From assembly GCF_023898315.1 (NCBI RefSeq), contig NC_064622.1, positions 353,071,234 to 353,135,233 on the forward strand: a stretch of 64,000 nt of DNA. Reading direction: 5' to 3'. Below the pieces are notes generated by a model that ran no database searches, was not told where the DNA came from, and was given only the letters and a program-made list of their open reading frames with translations. Of this stretch, positions 1-12,129 are shown in pieces; the stretch's first letter is position 1, and each line of letters opens with the position of its first letter. The DNA comes from Schistocerca nitens. Its lineage: Eukaryota; Arthropoda; Insecta; Orthoptera; Acrididae. Both the position numbers and the translations under genes were made by a program.

Positions 1-170
1 AATATGGCGGACGTTCTCTTCCGGTGCTCCACAGTCACAGGCTGGTGAGTCGCATAGATCCCGGGCAACGGACTGCGATAGCAGGACGGCAGAAAGTCTA
101 CACAAATGGCGGCCTATCACTGATCTCTCACGGCCGCACACAGCGACAAAACCAACGTCAATTTATTTAC
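1..170. promoter_or_regulatory. CpG-rich segment, possible host promoter/5' exon edge
   Basis: The first 170 bases are richer in CpG than the AT-rich sequence that follows. They contain two ATGGCGG motifs (near 4 and 114), a CTTCCGG ETS-like motif near 19, and GTGAGT near 46, which could be a splice donor. These are motifs common at metazoan promoters, but each is short and expected by chance at some rate. No open reading frame or known repeat was recognised here. The call is weak and depends on what lies to the left of the window. Confidence 0.15.
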
Positions 171-1830
171 CATAAATAAATAATAACAACTACTACCGTT
201 TGACAGAACCTCCACAAAGATCAATTAAGAACGCCTAAAGTTTTAGTTACAGAGGAATGAAATTTGAATGTTCAATTTAAAAACAAAATCTGTTAAAATT
301 GCCTTAAAGTTTAAGTTCAGAATTACCCAACTTTTAAAACATATAAAATGAATATCATTAATTTAGCAGAACATATAGAATAATAACCTCCTTAAACGGC
401 AAAATAAATTACAATAGTTACAGGCAGCAACTTTGAAAAGCAACGCCCTTCTCATAACCCACTACAGTTTCAACTATTCTAATGCTCAATACAGAAAACC
501 TGTCCGCAACATGAAACACCCCCGTTTAAATTCTTTTATTAGATTTTGCGTGTGATTTACCGAAGCCGCCAAACAGTTAATTATTATGATTATATGACCG
601 TGTGCTTAATGGATGAAAGGCTACCGGTTTTTCTGCTGTGGTTTCTGGGATATTTCAGTCAAGTGCGGCTGTTCTGAGACGGAATTGTTAATGACTGAAA
701 GTTTGTCTATTATTAAAGACTATAAAGATTGCGATGTACAAACTGATATGTATTTTCTATAATAACACACAAATTCTGAGGCAGTTGCTACCTTTGCCTT
801 ACACGTTTAATTATGGTTATATCTTTTTATTGGTTGCTGATTTTAAGTAGTTCGTCACACGCAATGATGATGGTTAACATTCACAACAATCCTCACTGCA
901 ATCCATGGTTTTTGCTGGCCGACGCGGTTGACGCTAAACACGTAATTCGGCACTTGTCACTTTTGGTTTCATATGACTCTCGAATCGGTATCGATTAGGG
1001 TCCACCCCACAACGACCAGGGGGACGCGCTCATTTGTCATACTCCGGTGAATTTACCGTTTACTACTCACTCGACCACCATTCTTGCCCGTCTCTCCAGC
1101 ACCACTTCTCACTCAACACTCGTCTCACTGCCTCCTGCAGCGCTCGACAATCGACTCCTGTCTGCTATCGACCTGGGTGTCGGATACTAATATCTATATT
1201 CGTGGGTTCACGGATCCCTTACAAACACATCAAAATCTTTAAAGACAAGAGCAATACGTAATAGCTGCGTTAAATAGAACTAAAACAGACACCACTACGA
1301 GATCTAATTTTCTCATTAAAAGCTTCGAAAACTGCATTTGATTCGGCCAATATTGGATGTAGCCTCAAAATGATGGCTGCCAAGATAATTAGCTAACGGC
1401 CTCAACCTCTTAAGCTATGCTATGACAAAAAAAGTCAAGCAGTGCAACACACTAATACTCACAAAAGTGTGATACTTTGCTCATATCCTCCAGTTGGAAA
1501 AAAAAAAAAGAAAAAAGGAGTCTATAGAACAAGCGATATACTGGTTTATATGGAGGGATGAAATCATTTAGGTTCCTCTTCACACCTCCACCCTCAGCTT
1601 AAATAAGGATGAACTGGGACTAAACGGCAGTATTCGTCAACAGAACTAAGTGTGTAAGAGAAAAGTGACCACACTCGACAACTGTTGTAATGTTTCACAA
1701 ATATCGCCCGACATCAGAGCTAGCGCCAGTTAATATTATCAGAATCCCACACTCATTGAACTTTTACCGAAATTATTAACTCAATGAAACCTACGACCAA
1801 CAGATCTCTTAAAACAAGAGAAAGTTCGTT
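171..1830. other. No gene recognised (AT-rich, unclassified)
   Basis: This stretch holds only short frames without recognisable motifs. Bases about 960-1240 are more GC-rich than their surroundings and may be a diverged repeat, but I could not assign them to a family. Confidence 0.5.
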
Positions 1831-2389
1831 ACATGGCCATTGCTGTCAAAGGAATACCAATTCCTGATAAATGGGAGCTGCGACTGTCACAGCTCAACTG
1901 GAAAATCGTGTGGGAAAATTTATGAAAATAATACCAAAAAGCGGCAGATCGACTTGATACAAAATGATAAACCGGACATTAGCGACCAACTGCAAGCTTT
2001 ACTCCATTCATTTAAAACCGTTATCCGCACGTGGAAATTGCAATTCGGAGGACACGATCGAACACCGTTTTGAGTGTCAGAAATTTGTCGCGATATTGCA
2101 CACAGCAAGGGGCATGATTCGACTGATTAATAGAATGGACATACGCAATATATTGGTTTCTAACGCCATGATACCCAAATGGAAATCATTTCCAAAATCA
2201 GAGCCATAGATCATAGTACATACAATTCATATCATTCTTAGATTTAAATTAACGGACAACTTACAGTACCTGGCATACTTCAGGGATGAATACGAGAAAG
2301 TAACTGATCATCCTAAATACAGACTTACGTACGCGAATTTTCTCAAGATTCCAGTGTGTAAAGCTTACCATAATGTTTTGAGATGCAAC
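1831..2389 (+). pseudogene. LINE reverse-transcriptase C-terminal relic (LINE-A-like clade)
   Basis: Scattered frames here resemble the extreme C-terminus of the LINE-A ORF2 found at 18343-19566. One frame around 2030-2200 has the pattern SEDTIEHRFEC, which parallels the zinc-binding DTREHRLLC stretch of LINE-A. Another frame at about 2250-2388 reads LTDNLQYLAYFRDEYEK and then KYRLTYANFLK, paralleling LINE-A's LTDAVSFMNYL and KYATTFARFLK. The order matches, but there are frame changes and stops between the blocks, so this is a decayed fragment. In intact elements the region follows the polymerase domain and is thought to bind nucleic acid. No ends or target-site duplication were found. Confidence 0.5.
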
Positions 2390-2515
2390 CCCACACACAC
2401 AAAAAAAAGAAATATGATGTGAATTCTACAAACGTGTCATCTAAAAAATAACTCAATGGACAATTTCTTGCAGATTTCCGTGCAACAGACTGAAATGTGA
2501 ATGTGTTATAATGCA

Positions 2516-3636
2516 CACTGAAGCGCCAAAGAAACTGGTGAAGGCATCAGTATTCAAATACAGAGATGTAAGAGCAGACAGAACACTGCGCTGCGGTCGG
2601 CAACACCTATATAAGACAACTAGCGCACGGAGCAGTTGTTAGATCGGTTACTACTGCTACAATGAAAGGTTCTCAAGATTTAAGTGAGTTTGAACGTGGT
2701 GTTATAGTCGGCGCACGAGCGATGGAACACAGCATCTCCGAGGTAGCGATGAAGTGGGGATTTTCCAGTACGACCATTCCACGAGTGTACCGTCAATAGG
2801 AGGAATCCGGTAAAACATCAAATCTCCGACATCGCTGCGGCCGGAAGAAAGTCCTGCAAGATCAGGGCCATCGACGATTGAAGAGAATCGTTCAACGTGG
2901 CAGAAGTACAACCCTTCCGCAAATTGCTGCAGATTTCAATTCTGGCCATCAACAAATGTCAGCGTGCGAACCATTCAACGATACATCACCGATATGGGCT
3001 TTCGGAGCTGAAGGCCCACTCGTGTACCCTTGATGACTGCACTACACAAAGCTTTACACTTCGCCTGGGCCCGTCAACACCGATATTGGACTGTTGATGA
3101 CTGCAAACATGTTGCCTGGCTGGATGAGTCTCGTTTCAAATTGTATCGAGAGGATACAATTGTCAGCAGGGCACTGTTGAAGATGGTGGAGCCTCTGTGT
3201 GTGGGACGCGTGCAGTTGGTGTGATCTGGGACCCCTGATACGTCTAGATACGACTCTGACAGGTGACCCGTAAGTAACGATTCTGTCTGATCATCTGCAT
3301 CCATTGATGTCCATTGTGCATTCCGACGATCTTGGACAATTCCAGCAGGACAATGCTACACCCCACACGTCCAGAATTGTTACAGAGTGGCTCCTGGAAC
3401 ATGCTTCTGAGTTTAGAACACTTCCGCCGGCAACCAAACTCCTCAGACACAAACATTATCGAGCATATCTGGGACGCCTTGCACCTTGCTGTTGAGAAGA
3501 GATCTCCATCCCCTCGTACTCTTACAGATTTTTCGACGGCCCTGCAGGATTCATGGTGTCAGTTCCCTCCAATACTACATCAGACATTACGTGAATCCAT
3601 GCCACGTCGTGTTGCAGCAACTTTGGCTCTTCAATG
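2516..3636 (+). mobile_element. Degenerate Tc1-like DNA transposon
   Basis: The left end reads CACTGAAGCGCCAAAG and the right end, reversed, CATTGAAGAGCCAAAG, a short terminal inverted repeat as in Tc1/mariner elements. A TA lies just outside the right end (3637-3638); the left flank is CA, so one TA of the expected target duplication has mutated. The element is about 1.1 kb, shorter than a usual 1.6 kb Tc1, and appears to have lost sequence near 3160 and just before the right end. It lies about 100 bp from the 3' end of the split CR1 fragment that starts near 3734. Confidence 0.75.
2662..3620 (+). pseudogene. Tc1-family transposase pseudogene
   Basis: Translation begins at an ATG with MKGSQDLSEFERGVIVGARA, a typical Tc1 helix-turn-helix N-terminus that would bind the terminal repeats. 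The frame is broken by TAG after VYRQ near 2800 and by several shifts afterwards. Recognisable catalytic-domain pieces follow in different frames: a DESRFKLYRED block near 3125, QQDNATPHTSRI near 3345 (second catalytic Asp), and NIIEHIWDAL near 3450 (the DD34E Glu). About 50 bp seem missing near 3160. The gene cannot encode a functional transposase. Confidence 0.75.
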
Positions 3637-3733
3637 TAGGCTATATAATTACTTTTAAAATGAGTTTGTTTTCTCTTGTTATATGAAACTGTTAAATGTA
3701 AATAAATATCCTTGAAAAAAATACTGAATTGCA

Positions 3734-4247
3734 TCTTCATCTAAATCCACATCTACATGGTTACTCTGCAATTCACACTTAAGTGCCTGGCAGAAAGTTC
3801 ATCGAACCATTTTCATACTACTTCTCTACTATTCTCGAATGGCGCGTGGGAAAAAGGAACACCTAAACCTTCCGTTCGAGCTCTGATTTCTCTTGTTTTA
3901 TTATGATCATCATTCCTCCCTACGTAGGTGGGTGTCAACAAAATACGCATTTGGAAGAGAAAGTTGGTGATTGAAATTTCGTAAATGGATTTCGCCGCAA
4001 GGAAACCGCCTTTGTTTCAGTGACTGCCACCCCAACTCGCGTATCATATCAGTGACACTCTCACCCCTACTGCGTGATAACACGAAACGAGCTGCCCTTC
4101 TTTGCACTTTTTCGATGTCCTCCGTCAATCCCACCTGGTAACGATCCCACACCGCACAGCAATGTTCCAGCAGAGGATGGACAAGTGTAATGTAGGCTTT
4201 TTAGTGGGCTTGTCGCATCTTCTAAGTGTTCTGCCAACGAAGCGCAG
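3734..4247 (-). pseudogene. CR1-like LINE fragment, segment 3 of 3 (3' end)
   Basis: Read on the minus strand, the frame from 4152 gives MWDRYQVGLTEDIEKVQRRA and then ARFVLSRSRG and LGWQSLKQRR, the C-terminal region of CR1-group reverse transcriptases. The 3' end near 3734-3760 is a simple run of CATCTAMATC-type repeats, usual for this clade. The fragment stops at 4247 where LINE-A is inserted and resumes at 20172. A homologous fragment at 36869-37530 is uninterrupted at this point (CGCAGTCTTTAGTTTG), which confirms the join. Frame damage shows it was already old when LINE-A arrived. Confidence 0.7.
4240..4247. repeat. Target-site duplication of LINE-A, left copy
   Basis: AAGCGCAG at 4240-4247 is repeated at 20164-20171, directly after the LINE-A poly(A) tail. 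The first A could also belong to the tail, so the duplication is 7 or 8 bp. The empty site is seen in the CR1 copy near 37360. Confidence 0.75.
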
Positions 4248-4372
4248 CTAAGAAGCACCCCGCGGTCGGAGCAGTCCGTTGTGCTCTGTAGCGGGTCGCG
4301 AGTCGCGTTTCGTGGTCGTGGTCGTTTTCGTTTGTTCTCGGTTTTTGCAGCGTTGATATTTTAACGGTGAAT

Positions 4373-5620
4373 ATGTCGAACCGGTCGAACAGTATTCAAT
4401 GCGTATTCGACAGAGCAGCGAGACGGCCAACGGCCTTTGAAATACAGGAATGGATATTTGGTGATCTGAAAGTACCGGAAAATGACGTCGACACCTTTCA
4501 ACTGGATTTTGTCTTATTCTCGTTATTCGTGAAATTTCTCGACCAAGAGAAATACGAAAAGTATGGCCTGGCACTCGCGGGCGAACATCCGTTCCGCTAC
4601 TTCGATGGAACAGTCGGAACAGTGCATATAGTGCCATCTGGCTTTGGGATACGGACTGTGCGGGTATTTAACGTACCCCCTGAGTGTCCCAATGAAGTAA
4701 TCGGCCGTGTCCTGTCGCGGTATGGCAAGGTGCTTAGCATCACGAATGAAAAATGGGGCAGTGCCTACCGTTTCCAGGGCAACAGCGGAGTCCGTAGTGT
4801 TCGTATGGACCTCCGCCAGCACATACTGTCATTTAAATATTGCCAGTACAAGGGCACAGGTTACCTATATAGGGCAACCACAGACATGCTCCCTCTGTCA
4901 ATCTACGGAGCATCTACGCGTCGAATGCCCGCTCAGACGCCCTGTGCAACTGCCGCGGGAACGCACTGATGGTGACAACCTTGTGCCTCTTCTCAGCGAG
5001 ATTGTGGCGGGTGCTGCCCACCGAACCGCTGAGAGAACTGACGAATCGACCCCGGGTCCGTCAGGAGAGGTGAAACCGGTACCTAGTGCATCTGTTGACA
5101 GCCCTATTGAGATTGTCTCGGACCAGACGCCCGTAGTGGCAGTACCGCCGGCGGCGACTAGTGATGTTGTCACCGTAGAACAGATGGAGGTAGTTCTTGC
5201 TACCCCACCCCCACCGGCAGATGACGCTAAGTCCCCACGGCGTCGTCATAGGCGCAAGAAGGCGAGCCAAGAACAGCAGGCGGAGGAGGAGGGCGTCATA
5301 CGTCCCCCTCCTGAGAGCAGCAGTGAGGCTGAGCTGAATCTCAGGCCTCATCAGTTACACGCTCTGTTTCCGCTGACCGCTCGGACGGTATGCGGAAAAC
5401 TGCTCGCCAATTAGAAGCACTCATTAGTTCATCACGAGATCGGGGAGCAGTTCCCGCAAAACGTAAAAATGAACAGGGTAGCGAACAGCCGCTGCAGCGC
5501 ACTCGCACCCTCTCACATACCGCTGCGACTGAGCCGTCTGCGCCGCCTGGTTCGGACTATCCCGCCGATGGGGGAAGACTGAACTGGGCTGACGACGAAG
5601 ACGACGAAATGCGTGATTGA
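4373..5620 (+). pseudogene. LINE-A ORF1 (gag-like RNA-binding protein), two frameshifts
   Basis: ORF1 starts at the ATG at 4373 (MSNRSNSIQCVFDRAARRPT) and would make a protein of about 415 residues that coats the LINE RNA. The first part runs open to about 4860; coding then continues in the next frame with CSLCQSTEHLRVEC at about 4887-4928, a CX2CX4HX4C zinc knuckle. A long Pro/Ser/Glu-rich section with a basic KSPRRRHRRKKA cluster follows. Near 5300-5390 the coding shifts back to the first frame and ends with an acidic tail (DDEDDEMRD) and TGA. Two shifts make this copy non-functional. The ORF1-ORF2 gap is 143 bp. Confidence 0.75.
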
Positions 5621-5763
5621 GTGGGCTCGTTTCCACATGAGCTGTCTGGTATTTGTGTTTAACATCCGGGGTGAAGTAGCAGGGTTACAGTTTCGATATT
5701 TACGCACCTGCTTACATACGACCATGACCTCATCTGACGTTACTTTCTCTATGTTGTTTTCTC

Positions 5764-7899
5764 ATGCCTGCAATTGACCGTCAGCCGGGAGCCCTCTCCC
5801 TTTTAACAGTAAATATCAACTCCATCTCCAACCCAGTAAAACTACGTTCTCTGAAGGACTTTCTGCGCCTTGGTGCATTTAATGTGGTTTTTCTCCAGGA
5901 GGTTTGTGCCCCCTTTCTCTCTGACCTGGTTGGTTATGAGGCACTATATAACATCGACCCTGACGCCAGGCGGGGCACTGCTTTGCTATACAGATCAGAG
6001 TTAACTCCATCCAATGTTACAAAACTACCCAATGGTCGCGTTCTTGCGTCTATCATTCGGGATGTACTTTTTATTAACGTCTATGCTCCTTCAGGAGCTA
6101 ATCACAGGCATGACAGAAGAACACTTTTTACGTCAGATATCGCCCCTTTCTTGACAGCTCGTCGTCTTATCGTGTTTGGCGGAGATTTTAACTGTGTGGT
6201 AGCCGATGCTGATCAGGTCCCAACGCCTATGAGGTGTGAAGCACTCGCTTCACTCCTTCAGGCGGCTGACCTTAATGATACGTGGCGCCACTTTCATCCC
6301 GCCTACACACAATTTACTCACATCTACCCCACTGGAGCAAGCCGTATTGACCGTGTTTATGTCTCTGCTGATTTGCCTCCTGCCCTTTGTGCCGTCCAAG
6401 TCATTCCTGTGGCCTTTAGTGACCACTGTGCGTACTCTTGCTCCTTGCATATCACAGGTCCAACCCCGGTTCCTCGGGGCACCTATTGGAAGATGAATAC
6501 ACTACATCTCCCAACGCCCGAACTACGCACTCTTGTCACGAAAACATGGCGGGATTGCATCGCTACTGCATCAAAGTACCCTACCACTGTAGTTTGGTGG
6601 CTCCGCTGTGCGAAGCCGCGGCTGCGACGTGGTATCCAGCAACATAGTCGCGAAGTCGCACACTGGAAGCGTAGCACATTAGACTTCTATCAACAATGTC
6701 TAAACGATGCACTAACCCTTCCTGCTGACAGGTATGACCAGCTACGCATGCGCCTCAACAAAATTAAAGCGACAATCCTTCGCTTCTCTCGGGAGAAGGC
6801 CGAGGGGATGGTGGTGAGGTGCCGCTCCACATCCCTGATTGAGGGCGAGAGGCCATCCAGCTATCACCTTGCCTCTGAAAGGAATCATGCAAAGAAGAAC
6901 ATCATTCTACGCCTTAAAACAGACGATGGTACGCGCCTCACAGACCATCGTGAAGTTCTCAAACACCTAACAGACCATTATACGCACCTCTTCCAGGATG
7001 TTGCGGTAGACGTCGCCGCCCAACGAGCACTTATCGGTGGGGTCCCAACTTCATTGGATCATCGAGACCGCGACTGTTTAACCGAGCCACTCTAACTCGC
7101 TGACCTCACATCTGTCCTCCGTGCCTGTCCGGGACAAAAATCACCTGGCCCCGACGGTCTCCCTTATGAATTCTACCAACAATTCTGGGACCTGTTAGGA
7201 GACCGCTTCTGCAAAATGTGCGAGGAGATTTTTGCTGGTTGCGAACTACCCGCCGAATTTCTAGCTGGACGTATTGCCCTTATCCCAAAGGTCACAAGTC
7301 ACTGTCAAGCTAAAGACCTCCGTCCTATCACCGTTCTTAACACTGATTATAAGTTGGTGGCACGAAGCGTGGCCTCTCGTCTTAAACAGGTAATGAATAA
7401 GGTACTTTGCCCCACTCAATCATGTGGCGTTTCGAATCGAACCATCTTCACCGCCGCTTCTATATACCGTGATGCTGTCTTACTCACCGCCGACACTCGA
7501 ACCCCGGCTGCAATTCTCTCCCTAGATTTCGCCGGTGCCTTTGACAGGGTCTCCCACCCTTACCTGCTGGCCGTTATGTCGCGGATGGGTTTTGGCGAGC
7601 GCTTCATAAGAATCATCCGGCACTTCTTGGATGGAGCAAATTCCACAATCGTTGTGAACGGCTGCAGATCACGACCAATTCCCATCAGACGATCAGTTCG
7701 ACAAGGGTGTCCCTTGTCAATGTATTTGTTCGCTTTAGCGCTGGACCCCATGCTGCGTGACATCGGACGGATGGTCGATGGTGTCGCTCTCCCAGGCGTC
7801 ACCTTCCGCAGTGCGGCATACGCGGATGATGTCGGTGTGTTCGTCGCAAACGCTAGGGACATCGATTCAGTTCGCCGAGTTCTCAACGTTTATGAACGA
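5764..7899 (+). pseudogene. LINE-A ORF2, part 1: endonuclease and reverse transcriptase, one nonsense codon
   Basis: The ATG at 5764 opens a protein with an N-terminal APE-type endonuclease: LLTVNINSISN, VVFLQEV (metal-binding Glu), VFGGDFNCV, SRIDRVYVS and FSDHCAYS occur in the normal order over the first 230 residues. The reverse transcriptase follows, with LRPITVLNTDYKLVARS, SLDFAGAFDRVSH (first catalytic Asp), RQGCPLSMYLF and AYADDVGVF (catalytic YADD). A TAA at 7093-7095 interrupts the frame between the two domains; the same frame continues beyond it. At 7899 the gene is cut by Gypsy-1 and resumes in frame at 18343. The protein nicks target DNA and copies LINE RNA at the nick. Confidence 0.85.
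7896..7899. repeat. Target-site duplication ACGA of Gypsy-1 (partner at 18339-18342)
   Basis: ACGA occurs immediately outside each LTR, and removing the element plus one copy restores the LINE-A ORF2 reading frame exactly. Confidence 0.9.
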
Positions 7900-8692
7900 T
7901 GTAACCTCCCCACAGAAATTTGATGAACAATGTTAATGAAAATGGTGCCAAGTGTAACCTCCCCACAGAAATTTGAAAGTCAATATTTGAATGTTAACGA
8001 GAATAGAACCTAGTGTAACCTTCCAGCAAATAAATTTAATGACAATGACAATTAAATAAAAATTAGCAATCTGACCCAGGTATAAGCTCCCCACAAAAAT
8101 GAAAGTCAATTCAATGATAATGAAATCTCAGTCACAATAAAAAATGCAAATAGACCGAAATGTCGATCTTTAGGCCCTGTTCAATAATTAAACTCAAACT
8201 CTTACCTCAGTAAAACTGCATCTGCTCTTATTTTTCGCCATAGCTCTAAGGAAATGCATTGCAAAAATTTTGAATTTAAGGGAAACTTTTCTTTAAGGAA
8301 TACCAAGGGAAATATTTCTTTCAATAAAATGTTTCTTTTGTTAAAATGCTTGGTTTGAAAACAAATTATTATTGGGGCGATTCTTGAACAAATTAGTTAC
8401 AGTTAATTTACATTACATTATCAAATGTGCGCAATATATACCTTGTCCCGAATCTTGACCAGAGTGCCATGTCGACGCCCGCCGACTCCTCACACAACAG
8501 CTAACTCCCTACATGCAACTGAACTCTACTACGACTCGACCGCAACTGCACTGTCTCGCAACTCGAGCGCAACTGCCTCGCAACTGAACTGCACTCTCGC
8601 GCAGTCAAGCGCAGACTAGGAACGACAAATAGCTCTCTGGTCAGAGACTCTGCAATGCCTCGCCATCGCCGCCACACAACATACGTGTTTCA
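7900..8692 (-). repeat. Gypsy-1 3' LTR (793 bp)
   Basis: This is the partner of the LTR at 17545-18338, differing at about six sites including one single-base length change. The purine-rich primer tract AGTGGAGGGTTA lies just upstream in element orientation (plus-strand 8693-8704). Confidence 0.9.
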
Positions 8693-8835
8693 TAACCCTC
8701 CACTGGGGGGGGCAAAAATTTGGCAGCGATGGTGAGTCATTTGGACTTGCCAAGCGCGGCAAAATTTTTTGTTAACTAATTAAATTTACAATTACAGCAT
8801 ATATACAGATGTAGTACATGAATTAAATGTGGTGC

Positions 8836-9873
8836 ACATGCACCGAGTACAAAACATTTCAGACAATGACAATGAGTACAGAACATATGACATAAGTGCA
8901 CAGTTACTGACGTTCAGCACAAAACATATTAACACATGACATAAGTGTACAAGCACTGAAGAATTCTTCAACGTTTTCACAACAAATAAATGTAATAGCA
9001 AAAAATCATCAAATCATAAAATGTATATACAATATAAATGACAAGAGTGCACATATACTGTACTTCAAAACAAATCAAAAGAATTGTACTTAGAATGGGT
9101 AGAAATCATGTTACAAAAATGACAAAAGTGCACACGCACTGAAAAATTCTTTAGCATTTTCAGAACAAATAAACAGAATGCCAAAAAATCATGTTGACAA
9201 GTGACATGAGTGCACATGCACTGCAGTTGAGAACATATCAGCAAATGACGAAATGTATATACAATGAGTAACAAATGACATAAGTGCATACGCACTGAAG
9301 TATTGAACATATCAGGAAATCATAAAAAGTATACAGAATGAGTACAAATCATATTGAAAAATGAGAAAAGTGCACAGGCACTGAAGTTCAGTAGAAAACA
9401 TATTAACATATAACATAAGTGCACACGCACTGAAAAACTCTTTAGCATTTTCATAACAAAAAAAACGCAAAGGTAAAAAAAAAATCATTTTGACAAGTGA
9501 CATAAGTGCACATGCAGTGCAGTTGAGAATATATCAGCAAATCAGAATATATATTAATAAAGGGCAAAAATACACACGCACTGTAGTACAGAGCATATCG
9601 GAAAGTCACAAAATATATACGAATGAGTACAAATGGCATAAAGTGCACACGCACTGAATAACTCTCTAATATTTTTACGACAAATAAACCTAATGAGTAC
9701 AAATCATATTGACAAATGACGAAAGTGCACACGGACTGTAGTACTCTCTAGTATTTTCCTACAACAAACAAACAAATCAAGGAGTGTAATAAAGTGCACA
9801 TGCACTATAGAAGTCTTTAGTACATTCAGGATAACTGATCTTATTAACAAAAGAAAGGAAGTGCACACGCACT
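8836..9873. repeat. Array of about 15 near-palindromes AGTGCACACGCACT
   Basis: Copies start near 8836, 8899, 8943, 9048, 9127, 9209, 9283, 9369, 9418, 9504, 9571, 9642, 9724, 9793 and 9860, about 45-105 bp apart. The consensus AGTGCACAYGCACT is nearly its own reverse complement. The spacer sequence is AT-rich and only loosely similar (AACAAAT, TGAGTACAAATCATATTGACAAATGA). Confidence 0.8.
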
Positions 9874-12129
9874 GTATATGACTTTTTCATTTTACAAGAA
9901 TTAGGGAAGGGATAGGAAGGATTGCATCATGGTTGTAGCACTTAGGTTGCACGCAGCTGCACTGAAAGTCCATATCTTTCCACAGGAGTACAACACCATG
10001 TGAGACAATTTGCAGTTCTTTTCCCAGAAGTATTTATCAGCGTATCCAAGACACTGAAATGTCGTAGTAATATTTCCTGTTATCATTTTGGCAGTACATC
10101 AGGTACACCAAACAGTGGGACCATAATAACGTCTTCGTCGCTCACGATGGTGGACAGCATGTCGTGTCAACACCACGCTCTGACAAGGCACACCAACGTA
10201 GAATTAGTGCAAAAACCAAATATAGTGCTCCATGATCATGAGGATGGACAGGACAAATGGATATTACAGTAATTCCAGGTAGTTAGGTCAGAAGGTGAAG
10301 GACATTAAGTCACAGACTAGTCTTGATTAGGAATTACATTAGTAGTTTGCGGCATTCATAGCCCAGTTATTGAACATTTCTGTACCATGTGTTTAGTATT
10401 ACAGAATAATGTTCATAAAATTAAATTATTGGCATCATGGGTAATCGTATTACAATAAACAGTGGCAATCCTTGGCCAGTTACAAAGCATATTTAGTATG
10501 ACAGAATAATGTTCATCAAAAGTCATCATTGAAAAGGAGAGTCAATTATTAGCATAGCACTAACGTAATTCATTGATTTATACAGATTATTGGCACTCAT
10601 TGGCCAGTTACCAAAACATGAAAAGTCATCATTGAAAACAGTAGCTAATTAATGGCATAATTAATAAAATAATTTATTTAGTTACATTAATTATTGGCAC
10701 TCAATGGCCAGCAAGTATTGAATAGTATAAAACATTGTTCATCATTCAGTATTATTCAGAACTCTCTTAAATGGGTAGCATTATTTGGAACTGGTGGTTG
10801 TTTGTTAGCAATATATTGCTTTGGGTAATTATAAGGGAAAGCAAGAAGAGAAAAAGAAAAAAATTTGCTTCTGGGTTGTTCCTGTAAATGAAAAATGTGT
10901 AACGTCATTCGTCATGAGTCAGCTGTAGCAAGTTTGTGACACAAGTGGGTAAAAAAATGCAAGTACTAGTATAGGTTTAATAAGTAACGAGTTTAGTAAA
11001 TATCATGAAAGGCTTCTCCTGAAAAAATACAAGATGGATTATTGAGCTGAAAGAAGAAACGCAGACTATGCTGAAAAGTAGTGAACTTCGAATTAACAGG
11101 TAGTGAAATGTGTATTAAAAATGTGTTCCATAGCTGTCCTTTCCAAAACCTTCAGTCATCATACCATACGAAATAAAACATACTGTCAAAACAAACTGCA
11201 ACAAATACTTAAATAACTATATAGCATAAATACATAAACTTCAACATCATCCTCATCTGTAAAGAAAAACTTCATTATCCATATTATCATAACTTCATTA
11301 TTATCATCACCTGTAAAGAAAAACTTCATTATTCATAGTAGCATATTCTTCATCATTACTCTTCATCAGCATTCATTATCATCTGCAAAAAAAATCACTT
11401 CATTATTCATTACACAACTATTCCTTATCTCTAGCATATTTCATCACTAAAACTAAGATGTGTAGTTCTGTCTGACAGCCTGCATCAATCGCCTTGTATT
11501 CTGAAAGAAAAAATTAGTTAAGACTGCTATTCTACGATGTGCATAGTATATTCTTGTTAATGCTTGTTAATTCTGATCCATTTACTCTTCCTCATAAGGT
11601 TTTTGCATCTTCTTTCGTTTATTCCGTATGTGAAATTCCGATTTTTGTTTAATTTATGTCCTTTACGTATCATTTCTTTCTGAAATTGATGAACAAAGAT
11701 TAATGCCTTGCATTTAAATCATATACCCACTAAATAATGACTGGTTAATGGTGACATAATTAAGCACACTGCATAACATGACAGAAAACGTAATATGTCA
11801 AAGGCATAGACAGTGTTCAGAGGCAAAAATGTACAGAGAATATCACAATGCAGCAGAAAAAAAAAGAAAAATGTAAAATAGTCACGATGTTGAGATATCA
11901 TAGGGCAAAAAATGTCAAAGTCAAATGGTGTGTTATACCTTAACTATTTCACAGTGCATACAAACAAAACATGAAAACAATCGTACATAAAAAAGACAAA
12001 ATGTGACGTTCGTTGTGTTCAGCTTGTATGTAGTGTAGTTAATAGAGGCGAGAATTAAAGACTTTAATGGAGAGAGAATTTGATAAAATTAATACGTCAC
12101 TACATAGAATTGCATAATTCATAAAATGC

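Noticed and set aside
813..1261. Two short plus-strand frames
   Set aside because: No motifs, no homology recognised, compositions typical of non-coding DNA.
8836..9873. CRISPR-like array
   Set aside because: Repeat is short, spacing irregular, spacers similar to one another, and it is inside a eukaryotic retrotransposon.
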